NCBI RefSeq assembly: GCF_000276665.1
Contig: NW_004955488.1
Location: forward strand, 3,218,344 to 3,282,343
Length of the DNA stretch: 64,000 nucleotides
Source: Chinchilla lanigera
Lineage: Eukaryota > Chordata > Mammalia > Rodentia > Chinchillidae
Reading direction: 5' to 3'
Part shown: positions 44,760 to 58,808 of the stretch, piece after piece
Position numbering within the stretch: the first letter of the stretch is position 1
How the letters are laid out: every line of letters starts with the position of its first letter
Notes under the pieces: model-generated
The model's database searches: none
What the model was told of the DNA's origin: nothing
What the model saw: the letters and a program-made list of their open reading frames with translations, nothing else
Translations under genes and position numbers: made by a program

Positions 44760-47700
44760 AAAAGATATTTTAACTCTATAGGATTCTACGACTTCACCAT
44801 AATAGTATCACACTTACTCGGACTATGCTTCATCCTTATGAATCCAAAAACTGTTAAGCTATTCTACTGTTCTATTCTGCTGTTCTACTGTTCTAAGTAA
44901 CAATTACATTAGGTCCAAATAAATCCATTCTGATTAACCTTAGAGAAACCTACTTCAGAGGGAACAGCATTATTCTCTAAGTCATGCATTGATTCAATCC
45001 TCCACCAATTTACTTTTCAAGAATGCGGTAAATGTATCATTGTTCCTATCTCTAGGTTCAGAGACAGAGCTTCCCTCTGACTTTCCTGGGGTCCACCATC
45101 CTTCACAGGAGTCACCATCACAGAGTCCCAAGGCACATGGAGGAAACTATCCAGTGAAGAGTCCTGCAACACAGCCCAACCAGATGCTCTCCCAATTCAC
45201 CCAACAGTTTCCTTTACCTCTTTATAAATGGCACAATTTTTCCAATAAAAGGAAAAAAAACAGAAATGAGAAATGTCAGATAATCATCTTCTGGAGCTAC
45301 AGATCACTGTAAGCTGAGATCATTTTAAAAGTACCAAAAATTATTAAGTGTGTTAAAAAATTGCTAGAACTGCATAGAAAAATCACATATCTCTTACTCT
45401 GCATCAGTCACTCTAGCACATTAATTTCACTGTTTCCAGCAATGGCTTGTTGGTGAACATGAAATGCTCTACATATTATTTATGTTAATCATAATGCTCA
45501 CAACTGCCACCGCAGTTACACTATAGCATATAAAATAGTGTCTTCATAAGATATGGCTGTGGCTACATGTAAGTGTGCAAAGATGACCTCACTATTCCAC
45601 AAATAAGTAAAACCCAGAGAATTGAGTGAAAGAGAAAAATTTTATAAATGAGCACATTTCAGATGTCAAATGCAAAGGATTTTTTCTTTTTTCCAAATAA
45701 TAATGGTAGTAGATAGTATAATTATTAAGAACTTTTAGTACCAACTTCAGAATTCATTTTTTTAATGTTTTAAGCTATATTTTAAATGCCAAAGGGAAAA
45801 AAAAGCAAATATGCCATTTTGGGTCTGTTGGTAAAGCCTCTAGTATTCGTCAGCCAAACAATCTTACTTGCCAGAGAATCTTGTGTTGTTTATTTTCCAC
45901 CTAATTTACCCTTAAATAACATTTAAACCATGAAGAAAAAAGTCAGGAGACTTTCAGAGCTCTTCCATCCCACTGCTTGTTTGTGAACTGTAGTTTTACT
46001 TTGTTTTATTTCCCGTGGCTTAAAGTTCCACCAGCTTCTGATTTTCATCCATCCCAATAATAATAGATCCTTATTGTTTAATGTAAGACACTGGTTCTTT
46101 GATTTGCTCACTGAAGCACTATTTTTATTTCTCACATCAAAAATCTGTACATGGAACTCAGAATATACACCTATGCAGAGAAGCTGAATTCACTACCTAA
46201 AACAAGTCATTTGTGGAAATGATACATGTGGAAATATGACAAATCATAACTGGAAATGATACATGCTTCTCAGCATATGTATTTCCTTCCAGTTTGTTTA
46301 TGTAATGCAAGAACAGAAATAGGCTGAGGAAGTCTATTTAACAGAGCCCCTGAAAGCTCTGTCTTCCTATTATTGAAGACAAGAGCTGTCAGCAAGCAAA
46401 CACTGAGAAGATGCATGCTGCTCTGTGCTCAGTGATGTAAGCAGAGCAAACTTGGACAAAGGGGCCAAAATCAGACAATAGAACAGCTAGCTCAGAGTGG
46501 TGAGGCAATTAGTTTCTCAGATACTAATTCAATGTCACAAAGAAGAAAGGAAAGAAAACAATGGTGCTCCAGGAATCTTGCAAACACTATGTAGATGATG
46601 GATTAATGAAAAGGAGAAAAATCAAAGGAGGAATATATTTTCAATTCACTTCATGCTACATTCAATTGAAAATAGCATAGCTTTGCAAAATGGCTTTTAT
46701 TTTTTACTTTTTGTAATGGAAGGAAACATTGATATTTCTATTCAAATCAATCATTCATCTTCTCTCCCAGCCAACCTGCTTAGATAAAAAGCATATTACT
46801 GGAATACAGATTGTTTGAGATTTATATTTTCTTACAAGCTAAAATAGAAGTTATTCAAATGCTTCTAATTCAATATTATGAGTAAAAAGGAAATTAAATA
46901 ACAAAGTAGGTCCCTTACAATTCCGCTGAGGGCAGTGATTTGGGAAGAAAGAACCTTTCCCAAGCTAATCTCCTTTGTGACACCAAGAACACCATGTGTA
47001 TGCTTTGAAATTAATCTCATGCTTCCTCTGAGGACTTGATCACCATCCACAATTCAGATGGCACCATTTTTGTTTCATTTTAGAGCAAGAAGCAACCTTT
47101 GGCATATTCTATAGTGACAGTTCAAAGTTATCTTAAGGCTCAAGAGTTAAGTTGAAGAAAAAGAAGTCCCTAAGTCTTTTGGAATCAAGCTACCTGCTCA
47201 TGCTGTCCATGTTATGTTTAAATTCCTCCCTTCCACCGCTAAGAGAATAGAGTTAACCTCCTAAGGATAATTAAAATTGCCATCCCCACTATTAAGAATA
47301 TAGATCTTACTGCATCACACCAATAAAATGGGAGTGAAGGCAGATCAGGGACCACTGGTAGGAGGGGCATGCAGTGAAACAAATAGTACAGTTACCGGAT
47401 GCAAGAAAGGCTGTTCAACACACAAAAATTAAATTTACATGGCACACATATTGCTTAAGTTCTTTCTTCTCTCTTCCTCAAATTCCTACTAATGTTCCCA
47501 GTAAAAACAGGCTGTTATATCTGAGGTCCAAGCTGTTCCATGCATAAAATCTCATGAGCATAATAACAACTAGGAAAATCACAGAGGCAAGAATTCACAG
47601 TCCTTCCTCATGGCCGTTAAAAGGCTCACAAACCATCATTTTATTAGTCTTCCTGAGACAAGGCAATGACCACACCATTTCTGTCACTAACTAAGTCAAA

Positions 47701-49990
47701 CTACAAGCCAATCATTTTATAGAGCCACAGAATATCGTGATATTTAGAGCACAATTTAACCCACTGTTTTTGAAGTTGTTATTGGCACAGATGTTGTGAG
47801 CGCCCTTTTGGAATACAGAAAGTGACTAATAAGTTTGTGAACTGCACAGCTACCATTATTAATGCCTCTTTTGCTAATGAAATGTAAATGCTTCGTGGTT
47901 TATGCACTTCTGGTGATATGTGTAGGGAGTTAGTGCACTAGTAAGTCATTGTTTCTAATTTTAAAAACAATTTCTAGCATAATGTTATGTAAATGCACAC
48001 TATTTGTTAAAGTTCAGGTTGTTTTAAGGTCATGCTTTTCAACTCTGCAATTGCGTTGTCAAATTGGGATTAGCATCTCAGTTCTGGGAGTAAATTTCAA
48101 GCATGCAGATAAAAACTGGGCAAGAATTTCTAACTATAATGAAGACTGATAACACCAACATTGACTGCCGGATGAAAAGAAAGATAAAAATGCATATATC
48201 GAACTCTTCTGTAGCCTTTGTTGTAACCATAAAGTGAAAAGAAATGCAAAAGTCATTATCATATAAATGCATAAGGTTTAATTGTTTCAATTGTTTTAAG
48301 AGAATAGATCATATATTGCTGGGAGTTAATTTTAACAATATCTGTAAAAAGCACTGTGCTATTATTTGATTTGACTGTATTGCTGCATTAGTACCCACCT
48401 CAGGCAGTGGAAAGATTTCAGCACTGGCTTCACGCATCATCAGTCAGCAAAGGTGTTTATTAATAGGCCATTAAAATATCCATGTCCTGTTTACCTTGAG
48501 AATTTATTCGCAGTATATGTGTGCTTGTCTCAGACAAGTAGTCATTTTGGGAAGGGCCATTAGACTAATCATCAATGCACTGAATGCTGCTAGAAAAAAT
48601 ATAACAGGTGAAAGCAATTTTCTTCAAATGTAGCTGTTCTTGATCTGTTCATTCTTTTCAGTACTTCTGGGTTCATTATTTTGACTATATGTCACTGTAA
48701 TCAACTTGAATTTAACGTACTTCCTTGGCTTTTATTCCCACCAACAATCAACATCTAATTAATGTCTTTTAAAATAAAGTATTTTTGTACTTATTGCTTT
48801 ACTTTCTGTTCACTGATATAACATAAAGCAATCCTATTCTAAGGCAAATTACTAACATTTGAATTAGGGTAACATCATAAATCACATAATATTACCTAAC
48901 CCTGCTCAAACATACTAAAGTTGAAAATAATCTTTTTGTCGATTTTTTTTACATATTTTGACAAAATATCACTTATAAACAATGTTTTCACAACTGTGTG
49001 ATTTTTTTTATCCTTCTCTCTGTATTTACATAACTGCCACTGCTCAAAGTAATGGAACTCATTAATTAATTCATGGAAGGAAGTGTGGTGGCATGAAGAA
49101 GAATTTTTAGAACTATAATTACATGCCCAACCTGATTTTTTTACATTAGTGACATATCAACTAACTAGTAGCTCTATGAGTGAGGTAATGTGAGATGAAA
49201 TATATCATCCTTCTGTGACTTATTTTATGTGTAAACCAATGGCATGTAACTAATCCAGACCACATACACATTTTCCTGATTCCTGATGTGTTGTAAATAT
49301 AAAAATGCATCCATGCAAAGGCATCATGTATATAAACTTTCACCATTCAACAGTATATTTGAAGTCGAAAACATACACTGACATTGCAGTTACTTTAAAA
49401 TTTATTTTTCAAATTCCTATGAACAATTTGGTTATTTATCATTTTAAGAATGTGCTTAAATTTGAATTACTTATGGAGTGATAAAGGCAAAACTAAACAT
49501 TATTTCTTTATGTGAGTACCTTAGACAACTGGGACATGCATAGGTCATAACATAGTGAAAATAGGTACACACTAATAAAAATAAGCATAAAATCTCTAAC
49601 TTGTCTATTAAATTCCATGGATACTTCAAGAAGATAACATTACGTATATGAGAATATCTCAGATATTATAATTTGTGTGAGAAATTTACTGAAGGAAGAC
49701 TCAGGGAAGAAAATGAGGAAGGATCCACAGAAGGCTACAACACCTTCAGAACCACAAATACGCATCTTCAGGTAAATTTAGATGTTGTATTCCACAATGG
49801 CCACGCATGCTCCTCATCTCAGAGCACTTTAGGGCCAGATGCTGCATGATTCTTCCTTCTGAGAGGTAACTACGAGTGAGAAGTCCATAGAATCTCATGA
49901 CTCCGGTTATGTGAGGTCAGTGAATCATTTGCCCCTTCCGGTAGAATCCCTTCTATCTCCCCTCACATTCCTGTATTCCTGGTGACTAAC
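44760..49990. other. Repeat-poor 5.2 kb, candidate conserved noncoding
   Basis: No SINE, LTR or LINE was recognised by eye. A TGTTCTAC-type short tandem lies at 44858-44893. The segments 47750-47960 and 48340-48620 are unique-looking, medium-GC blocks with AATTA/TAAT motifs that resemble noncoding conserved elements. That is only an impression. Confidence 0.35.
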
Positions 49991-51965
49991 CTGGTAATGT
50001 AACCCTAACTTTCATGTCTGAGATTTCCAGACTCTGTGATATCATATTCTTCTATGTCAAAATTGCTGCATTATCTGTTCAGAGTTATATCAGGCAGAAA
50101 GAAGAACAAGAAACAACCAAATGGGTCACCTTTGTTCCAAACATATCTGTTCATCTTTCTATTGTAAAAAGCAGTCCTGCCTCATCTTGGAGGTGAGGAC
50201 CAATTTCTCCCAATGCCTCCTCACTTTGTGCTCTGTAGTAACAAGTTGTGTAAAGTTCCCTGGCAGCGTGGTAGTATATAGATCAGTGGGAACTCCCGGA
50301 ACCAGAATTCTGGCACGGGATGTACAAAATGCCCCAGTGTGTCACCGGAAGTGATGACAAGATAAAACATTTACGCCTTCTTCCTTGATTAGGAGATCCA
50401 TACATTCTTTCTATTGAAGACACTGCATCACATAATATAGAGGTTTTCAAATTTCATGCAAAACTCCTCCAATATGGAAACTAATATTTCAACTGTCCTT
50501 TACAAAGCTTTCTAGAATTGTGAGACTGGCAGCTTGTGTATGGTGAGATAGGTCATTCAGCTGGCGGATCCGATGGTGATTGCTTTTCTCTTGTACCCAC
50601 TCACCTTGAAGTTTGTCCTAACCAGATGCAACCGCAGGCCTGTGGGTCATTCATCATGTAAAGCTCTAGAGAGCAGTAATTGCAATGCTTGGAAGAAATG
50701 TGAAATCCACACCTGGCAAGGTGTCTATCCCTTAGGAGCACAATATGGCAACACTTCCCGGATGGGACTCCAGTTTGGATGACTTGCTACCAAACAGCTG
50801 GTTGGTCTCCTTAAAGACAGTACTTCTTTTTTCCTGTAATTGTACCAGCCTTGGTAAGTTGGAGCCCATGTTATTGAACCAAAGGCTCCATTTCACTGTG
50901 CTTATATACCCGGTATGCCAGGTTTGGGGTAATCAGTGATGAATTGTGACTGATGTCAGTTACCCAATCATTTCGTCTTACCTACTTGTTTATTGCCTGC
51001 TCCTTAGTACATTTTTTTTGTGGTTGTCAACACGTGAAACAAAAAATTTCCCACATTGCGTCTATATTTGTATGTTCATATTTTTGACTCTTCCCCAGAT
51101 TTCCTTGCTTTTAAACCTCCAACTTTTTCCAAACTCCTTTCAGGCCACTAGCTATTGCCCCAGAAAAATTAGCTTGGTTTGTTTGTTTATTGCTGTAGTT
51201 CTTCCTCTCACATTTGACCTCTTCTCTTTTCATGCCAAAGGAATCACCTCTGCAGGTCTACAGCAGAAGCAGGTCTACGTGGAAAAAGTTTTTTCCTCAC
51301 TGTCCTTTCAAGATCACCACTGGATAGTGCTGTAATACAATCACTGTCCGTTTGTAGGTTGCAAATGTAAGCATTTACAAGCTCAGGCTCTTTCTTTTGC
51401 TTTAGCTACTGGTGGAGTAGTCTCTTGTGTAGCTGTGGATGTGTGCTTAATGTTAGTGCAATTGGTGTGGAGCTTGCTGTGAAATGAATACTACATCTCT
51501 TCCACCACTGATGATTCCCATGGCTTAGAGTCTGCTAGATATATGGTCCAAGAAACAAGGTTTCTGGTAATATGACCTGCAGAGCCTTTTTCTGCTCTAG
51601 ATTTTACTCGAAGCCATCAGATTTCTGTGTTACCAATATATGCACTGGAGCAGTATTTCTACATGTGGTGTGTGTTGTCTTTAAAACCTAGAAGTTTTTA
51701 TGAGCTCTTGTGCTTACTTCTTTGTGATAGCAGGTAGAAGATAGAAGAACTTGTCTTCTACATTGGCAGTGACATCCTGAAAGTCTTTGACCATTTAACC
51801 CCTAAACAGTTTGTGGAAAAGCTGATGCTTGACTCTTCACAGGCCTCATCTCTCACCCTGTGGAGCTACTCTGTCCTAGCAAGACCTTCAGTTACTATTT
51901 GTCATCCTGTCCAATTTTCATAACATCAAGAATCCAGTAGATCATTATATTATTGTGTGGTATGC
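49991..51965. other. Unassigned 2 kb, possibly an old transposon
   Basis: Less AT-rich than its neighbours, with overlapping short frames (for example 129 codons at 50946-51335) on the plus strand and no recognisable domain. I could not match it to an LTR or LINE. Confidence 0.3.
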
Positions 51966-53280
51966 TGAATAAATTTAGATTATTTTTCAGATTATTTTAT
52001 CACAGACAGTGGGAGAGTTTACATAACTGTAGTAATATTATAAATAAATATTTTTAAGCATCCTATTTGAAAGCAAACTGTTTCTGATACTTTTTTTTTT
52101 TTTTGGATTAGAATGGAAAAGTACATAATGCAAAATCAATGACCATATCTGCTATCTGGAAGGCCTCATTATTCTGGTCTGAAGTGAAACCATATTCCTT
52201 ACAGCAGCTGGGGCAAGGACCACTACTTAGGTGACATCGCTGTCATCTGCAGTCATTCTCCAAAATACCTCCAAAATCAGCAGGAGATGAATAACCTATT
52301 TGTAAAAAAATATATGTGATAGAAACTCTGAGAATTTAATTGGGTTTCTCATCAATATCTTTCCCCTCTTGCAGAATTCAATGTGCTTCATTTTTCATTT
52401 AGGTTTTGGAGGGCCATGACCAATTAGGTTTTCCACCAGTCCACTATTACCACGCTTCCCTCATAGCTCAGGAGTCTCAGGTGTGTGCCAGGGTGAAGCC
52501 GGTGTTTCAGTGAGCACTCCTAAAACCCCTGGTCATGAGTCAGGACTCAAGACTTTGTTCATGACCTGGTTATTATAGAATCATTCTGCTTCTGGTAAAG
52601 TGGGTGTACTAAGACTGCTTTGTGTCTCCATATATCAGTGTCAGCTCAGATGGTGTGTCTAATAAATCTTGAAACACTCACATACTCTCCTTCTCCTGGC
52701 ATGGTCTATAATCCCCATGGTGGAGCAGGGTAGCTTTGCTTTGTGACTAAGCCTCCTTCTCTGTGATGTAGCCTTCTCTGTGATTTTTTAAAAGTTCTAA
52801 GTAGGAAAGTCAAGAATCAAAGGGGAAGAGAGTTGTAGGTAATCATCCTTCCAAGGTGATCTACCTCCTGTCTAGGTTTTAGATCTGAGACAGATTTCAA
52901 ATATGGGACGCACTGGCTGAGAAGGAGGCATAGTCACAAAGTGAAAGCCATCTATCAGAGGAGGGTCACACCTAACAGGAACTGGTCTGCCTTTGCATAC
53001 CTTCTACATTCCCTCACTGACTGGGAGCAGCCCTTGAAATCTGTGGCTGCATCAATATCATGCAAATGGGTTTCAGAGTGAGGTGCTTGAGCCATCAGAT
53101 AATCATGCAATCTCAATTTGGGGACAAGAACCACATATTGTGTTGGGTTCTGCATACTCTATTGATATTATTCATGCTGAGACATTATTTTATCATGACA
53201 CAGAAAAGAATCCTTTCTGTATAACACAGGACATTTTTCTGAAATGCTCTTTGTCTTTTGTCATTCAAGGTTAGAGCTCT
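51966..53280. other. Unassigned; possible decayed internal retroelement
   Basis: T run at about 52090-52104. The segment 52180-53160 resembles the preceding block in base composition and may belong to the same old element. No motif supports a family. Confidence 0.25.
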
Positions 53281-55556
53281 TAGTTTAGTAAACATGATAA
53301 AAAGTTTTAAAAATAAAATTAAAAAATTATTAATATATATAATGCTTAACACTGAGCAATAAATAATATGAAATACATAGGAGAGGAAGAATAATCAATG
53401 ATAAAATTTTGATTGTTGAACTTGATAGAAATGGAAGATAAATACAACACCTAAAAGTGTGAAGGAATTGTAAGTTTTGCCTGTAAGGTATCTGACATTT
53501 CTGAGCAGTTTTTTCTGTTCATTTAGCAAATCATGGGAGCAAAGATAAATGATTCAAAGAAGTCAAAACCATGATGTATATCACATTAATGGCTTATTTA
53601 ATTCATAATTTGAGTTATCTCTAGCTATCCTAAACAATACAAATAAGCAATAATCCCTTAGTTTCCATATCCCCAAATTAGGCTTTCTTCAAGTAAGAAG
53701 AAAATTGTCTTTTCAATTCTGTAAGCTAGGAGCTTATATGTTCATCATGTTACATAAAATATGCAATTTGAATTAAACTTATTTAATTTGCAAACAGGAG
53801 GCAGAGTTTGCCCTAAATAAAATTCATTCTCAGTTATATGTCCTACCCTTCCTGCCAAGATACTAACATGCTGCCCACATCATTTTTTTTTCCAAATGAA
53901 TGCTGAAGATCCAATGAGCCCATCTGGCATGCAGAGAAAAAAAATAGATGTCTCATAGTAGATATACAGTGACCAAGCACAAATTTGGGTAAAAACTCAG
54001 GTATCTGAAAAAAAAATTACTTACATTGGTTTTCATAAATGGATACCAAATTCATTGCAATCAGTTAAAATTCAATTGAAATTGTTGTGTATATGAAAAT
54101 ACTTTATGTTACTGGTTGTCCTAAGAGGACAAGGTATTGTCATGCAACTGGGTATAATATATCTGCTATTATGTAAGGATAATAACTTTGTTCTCTCATA
54201 AGGCATTTACATAATAAATGAGTTATATATCGTTTGTGTCATTTGTTTCCACAGCATCTCACAGAAGGCTCATGACCGCAGAGAAACTGGGGCCACATTT
54301 AAATATGGGTCATTAGTGTCAGGGAGGAAATGAGTTACAGATGCTATACACTGAATGTCTGTGTGATGTTTTGAAGCCATGCATAGAAATACACAAAGGC
54401 TGTGGGACTCAATGGCTCACATTTCTGGGTCACTGTGGAGAAATCCACTTTTCTCCACTACAATAGATAAGTAGGAGACATATTATATATTTAAGATATG
54501 ATTCCTTTCACCATTGCAGGAAGCAATAAATGTAATATAATATGGAGATTATGAAGGTATGAAATTTAAATCAAAACCTCAATTTTCAAGTCAATACACA
54601 TACTGGGTGCTAATAGCAGGCTTGACTCTGGACAGTGTGAACAGTTACTGCACCCTAAAATTCTACACAACACACAGGGACAAAATTCCAAGGTGATGTA
54701 AAACTTATTTATAAGACAAGAATATCAATATAAGATATCTTTTGATGGATTAAGTTATAACTATAAATATAGGAACAACATAAAGATAGGCAAAAACAAA
54801 TACAGATACAGACATATGCCTCAATACTGAATTTCACAGTAAAATCCCCCTGGACTGGAACTTGGCTGACAAGCTTCCATTCCAGATGGGAAAAATAAGC
54901 TTGAAATGAAAGACATTTGAAATTTTAGGCCGCTTTCCTTCCATTCCTTTTGAGGTGGTTGTGCATCTTAACATTTTGACTTTTAATTCAGAATGTGGTT
55001 TTTCTGCAGGCAAATTTGAATGGTTATTAGAGACCATTATTAAGACAATGAAGATAAATAAACTTGTTCTGAATGAAAGAAGCTTTATTGGTTCAAATTA
55101 GTCAGAGTGCTTACATAAATTACTTGAATTAGTTAGAAAATTGTTCAACACTTTACTTTGCATGAGCAGATACAACCTGAATAATAAGATAGTAAGGATG
55201 TCTAACTAATATTCCACACAAATTTGTCATCCTCCTTGTAAAGAATCTTTGGGAGGGTTGTCAAATTTCAGAGTAGCATTTTAATAAATGACTGAGTCAA
55301 GTGGAAATAAACTAGCATACATGTCTCTCTGTGATTTTAATAAACCATGGCAACCACATACGAATCTTCTCAAAGGTTTTATTTTTCTATAACTGATTTT
55401 GTCATTTAACAAAGTGAACACTCCAGAGCAATGTTCAGATGAATGTACTTCCAACATTATAGAAAACTGCAGGACAAAAAGACCCTGGGAAATGCAGTTT
55501 TATTCTAAGTGTAAATTTAGAACTTAGGTTTGTTTTGTTTTGTTTTAATTCTGAAA
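53281..55556. other. Unassigned AT-rich 2.3 kb
   Basis: No gene and no named repeat. Confidence 0.3.
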
Positions 55557-55612
55557 GCCCAGCCTGAACTACACAGTGAGACCCTGTCTCAAGAAGAGAG
55601 GGGAAAAAAAAG
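55557..55612 (+). mobile_element. B1 3' remnant
   Basis: 'gcccagcctgaactacacagtgagaccctgtctcaagaag' is the right end of a B1. The 5' half is missing. Confidence 0.8.
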
Positions 55613-58500
55613 ATAACACAAATGAACAAAGAAAATGGGCATGAATAGATTATTACCCACAAAATCTGATTATGGGTAAATACTCAGTGTTTTTTTTTGA
55701 TTATAACATAAATATTCTCTATTCTGTTTTATAGTAATTGAGATATGCAGAAAATTTAAAAACATTTTTTTCATTGACATGAAAAAAAGTTAAACATGCA
55801 TGTATCAGACAATTGCAATATAGCAGAGCCTGCATTAAACTCCATGGATTCTATGATGAATTGTTACAGAATGTCCCAGTCTTCAGAGCTTCATAATAGC
55901 CATGATTATATCTATAATACTACATGATTATTCCAATAAGTAAACTTCCTTGGGGGCATGAATTCCAAATTATTTCCCATAAAATAGGTAGAAAGTGATT
56001 AAATAGAAGGAGAAAAAAGTGGAAAGATTTCCAAAACTTTAGCTGCATTTTGCTTTCTTATTTATGAGTGTATTATGCAATGTTATCATTGTAATTCATA
56101 GGCACTTCAAATTTACACAAAATATCCCTCAAAAATCTCACGATGATACAAAATCTATGTCAAATAAAAGTTGAGTGTGGTCCATTTCAATAAATAAAAT
56201 TCACACGTTATAATCCAGACTTGTTGAAAGGAAATTGCCTTGACTTTCCATAGCTTCAGTTTTCAACGGTCTTTCTTTACTTCCTGCCAATGATCATAAT
56301 GAAAACAGATGGAAAAACAACTAATAGGGTTATTAAATTAATCTACACTGATTTTAAGCATTCCATTAAGGAACAAAGATTAATTCACAACTCAAATCCT
56401 TAAAAACATTTTTATTTTCACTCATATGTAATTTCTTTCCTCTTTCTTCATTAAGAGCCAAAGTATACAGAGGGAATGAAAGTTATGTACATTGGTAGAC
56501 TTTACATGGAGGAATCCACACCGTGAAAAATATAGAAGTAACATGGTTCCAGATAAGTTATACAAGTGAGGATGATTTTTTTAAGACAACTGTAAGAGAC
56601 CCCTTGAACTTAACTGCTGGAAAGCGATAAAAGCACTTTTAAGTGCTGCTCGAACTGTTGGAGAAGTACTAGAGGACTTTAGCAGGTAAGTTGGTCAAAA
56701 TGTTCCCTCATAAATATATTACACTGTGAGTTTTGTTCTCAGGGTAATATGAAGAGAACTCAACTTGGGAAACTTTTTTCTGCAGTGGTGTGAGAAAGCA
56801 ATTAATAGGATGCACTTTTGGAGTGAATCACTCGCTCTTGCTGTAATGAAGACTCATTTTCTCGTGGTAGATAGGATACAAATAGTCCTTTGCATATGTG
56901 TCTAGAATAAAACAGCTAAAACATGACCATCTACACAACTATATACCCCTTTGTGAATAAAGAGATATGCATTTGTTAATACCTTTATAGGCATTTGAAA
57001 AAATATTGAGAAAATAATTACAACATAGAAGGTAACATTGAATGACTTGCTAAATGTACTTGGTGATCTGGAAAGAGACACAAAAAGAGAGAGTTATTCA
57101 CCCAATCAAAACTCCAAAAATTCATCTTGGTTACATAAAAATGAGGTTCTCATTTACTGCACGGGGAGATCATGTCACAGAAACATTTTTAAAAATGCAA
57201 AAATCCCAAGGAAGAAAGATGAGCAATAGCCAGGTCAGAAAGGAAAAGAATGGAAATTCATCCTATATAGATTCAGTAGATTTAAATTGTTACACCCAAA
57301 CTCTTGAAATCACCTTTCCTTGTACTTTCAAAGGTCTGCACATTTTCTAAATAGCTCATAAAAAAAGCCAAAAAACAAAATGAAACAAAAACTAAAAAGG
57401 GTAGTCTTGTTTCTAGATCTAAACCAATTTTAAAACTGAAATGTGCAGAATGCAAGGCCAGGTCTTTCACATGACAGTGTAATTGAAATACTGTGATGAT
57501 GCAGCTGAAAATGCTTTGCTCATATGTCCCTAAAAGGACAAACACTCAGCTGTTTGGCTAAGCACATGTTTGTTTGGAAAAAGATAATTCAAGTGCTCCC
57601 TGACATTTTGGAGAAAATGTCTTATTTGACATTTTTACCTGGAAAGCACAACATCACCATCGTCTCTGTTGGAGTAGGAATATACACAAATCAGGTAATA
57701 CATGAAGTTTCGGCCGAAGGTTTTTTCACAGTGGGTCCGTTGACAGTGTGGGTTGACCTGTTCATCACTTTCTAGGTAATCCCTTCCTTAAAATGCATCA
57801 CTGCCTTGGTTTATTTGGGAGTTTTCATAGTTCCATCGGTGGATCATAAATTAGCAAAGGGAGTGGAACTACCCAAAACTGTCCCTTCTTGCTGCTGGCT
57901 GGATATCACAGTCCAAGGGAATATGGAATGGCAAGATTTAGTGTCACTGTTAAAGATCCAAGTAAATAGTAAGGGAATGGTTTGCTTTATTTCCTATATA
58001 ACAATTTGCTCCTATAAATGTTTACACAGATCTTGAAGGATGACAATGACTACAGTCACCTTCTTACTGTACACAGCATCTTTGCTGGAGCAGATTAGGA
58101 CCTCGTTAAGAGGATGTATGTGGCTCCTGACATGGTGAATACATTCAGTCCATTGTTGTTCAAAAGAGAAACTCTTCATAGTCACTTGAAATGAGTGACA
58201 GTATATATTCAAAAATATTGCTGCATGCTATGTTAATCTTCCTTCCCTCTCTTGTAATGTAATCTGACAAGATCTAGATGTTTGGAAGTTTGCTCAGAAA
58301 ATCAAACTGAACTGCTACATTAATCGCATAATACACAGCAAAAGCATCCAGCACATTCAAAGTCTTGATAAGATGCAAGCATTTCAGACAGTTGGTTATA
58401 AACCTTACAAAGTGCTGTTATTTCAATAAGACACTCAAACTGTATGGTTTTAAAACTTGGTCTGCAATGGAGTGGTATTAGGAAATTGAACATTTGGGTC
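55613..58500. other. Unassigned 2.9 kb
   Basis: The segment 57480-58060 contains plus-strand frames of 76-83 codons without recognisable domains. It may be an old retroelement interior. No SINE is present. Confidence 0.3.
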
Positions 58501-58808
58501 AGGGGCTCTGTCCTCATGATTACATTAGGGCTGTCAACGCTGGAGTGAGGTCATTACCATGGGAGTGGGATCATTATCATTGGAACGGGTTCTTCCTTAA
58601 AAGATGAGTTCAGCCCACCTCTTATTTTCTCCTTCACTAAATTTTTGTCCTTCTGCCTCCTGTCATGGGATGATGTAATTAGAAAGTCCCTACCAGCTAT
58701 CTTTCCCTTGATCTGACTCCAAGATTCCAGAACTGTGACCTACTCAATTTCTATTTCTTATAAATTGTCCAGTTTGGAACATTCTCATATAGCAGCACAA
58801 GGCTAAGA
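58501..58808 (+). mobile_element. MaLR LTR 3' part
   Basis: 'ggagtgaggtcattaccatggg', 'acgggttcttccttaaaagatg', 'ccttctgcctcctgtcatggg', 'gactccaagattccagaactgtgacc' and 'cttataaattgtccagt' follow the MaLR order. 5'-truncated and diverged. Confidence 0.65.

Noticed and set aside
44625..44900. Open frame beginning with GWGFSSAAKAPAWQAQ
   Set aside because: This peptide is the ID SINE read in one frame. Related peptides appear at the ID copies at 985-1083 and 3979-4108.
50946..51335. 129-codon plus-strand frame
   Set aside because: It has no recognisable domain, is of hydrophobic random-like composition, and has no splice or promoter context.
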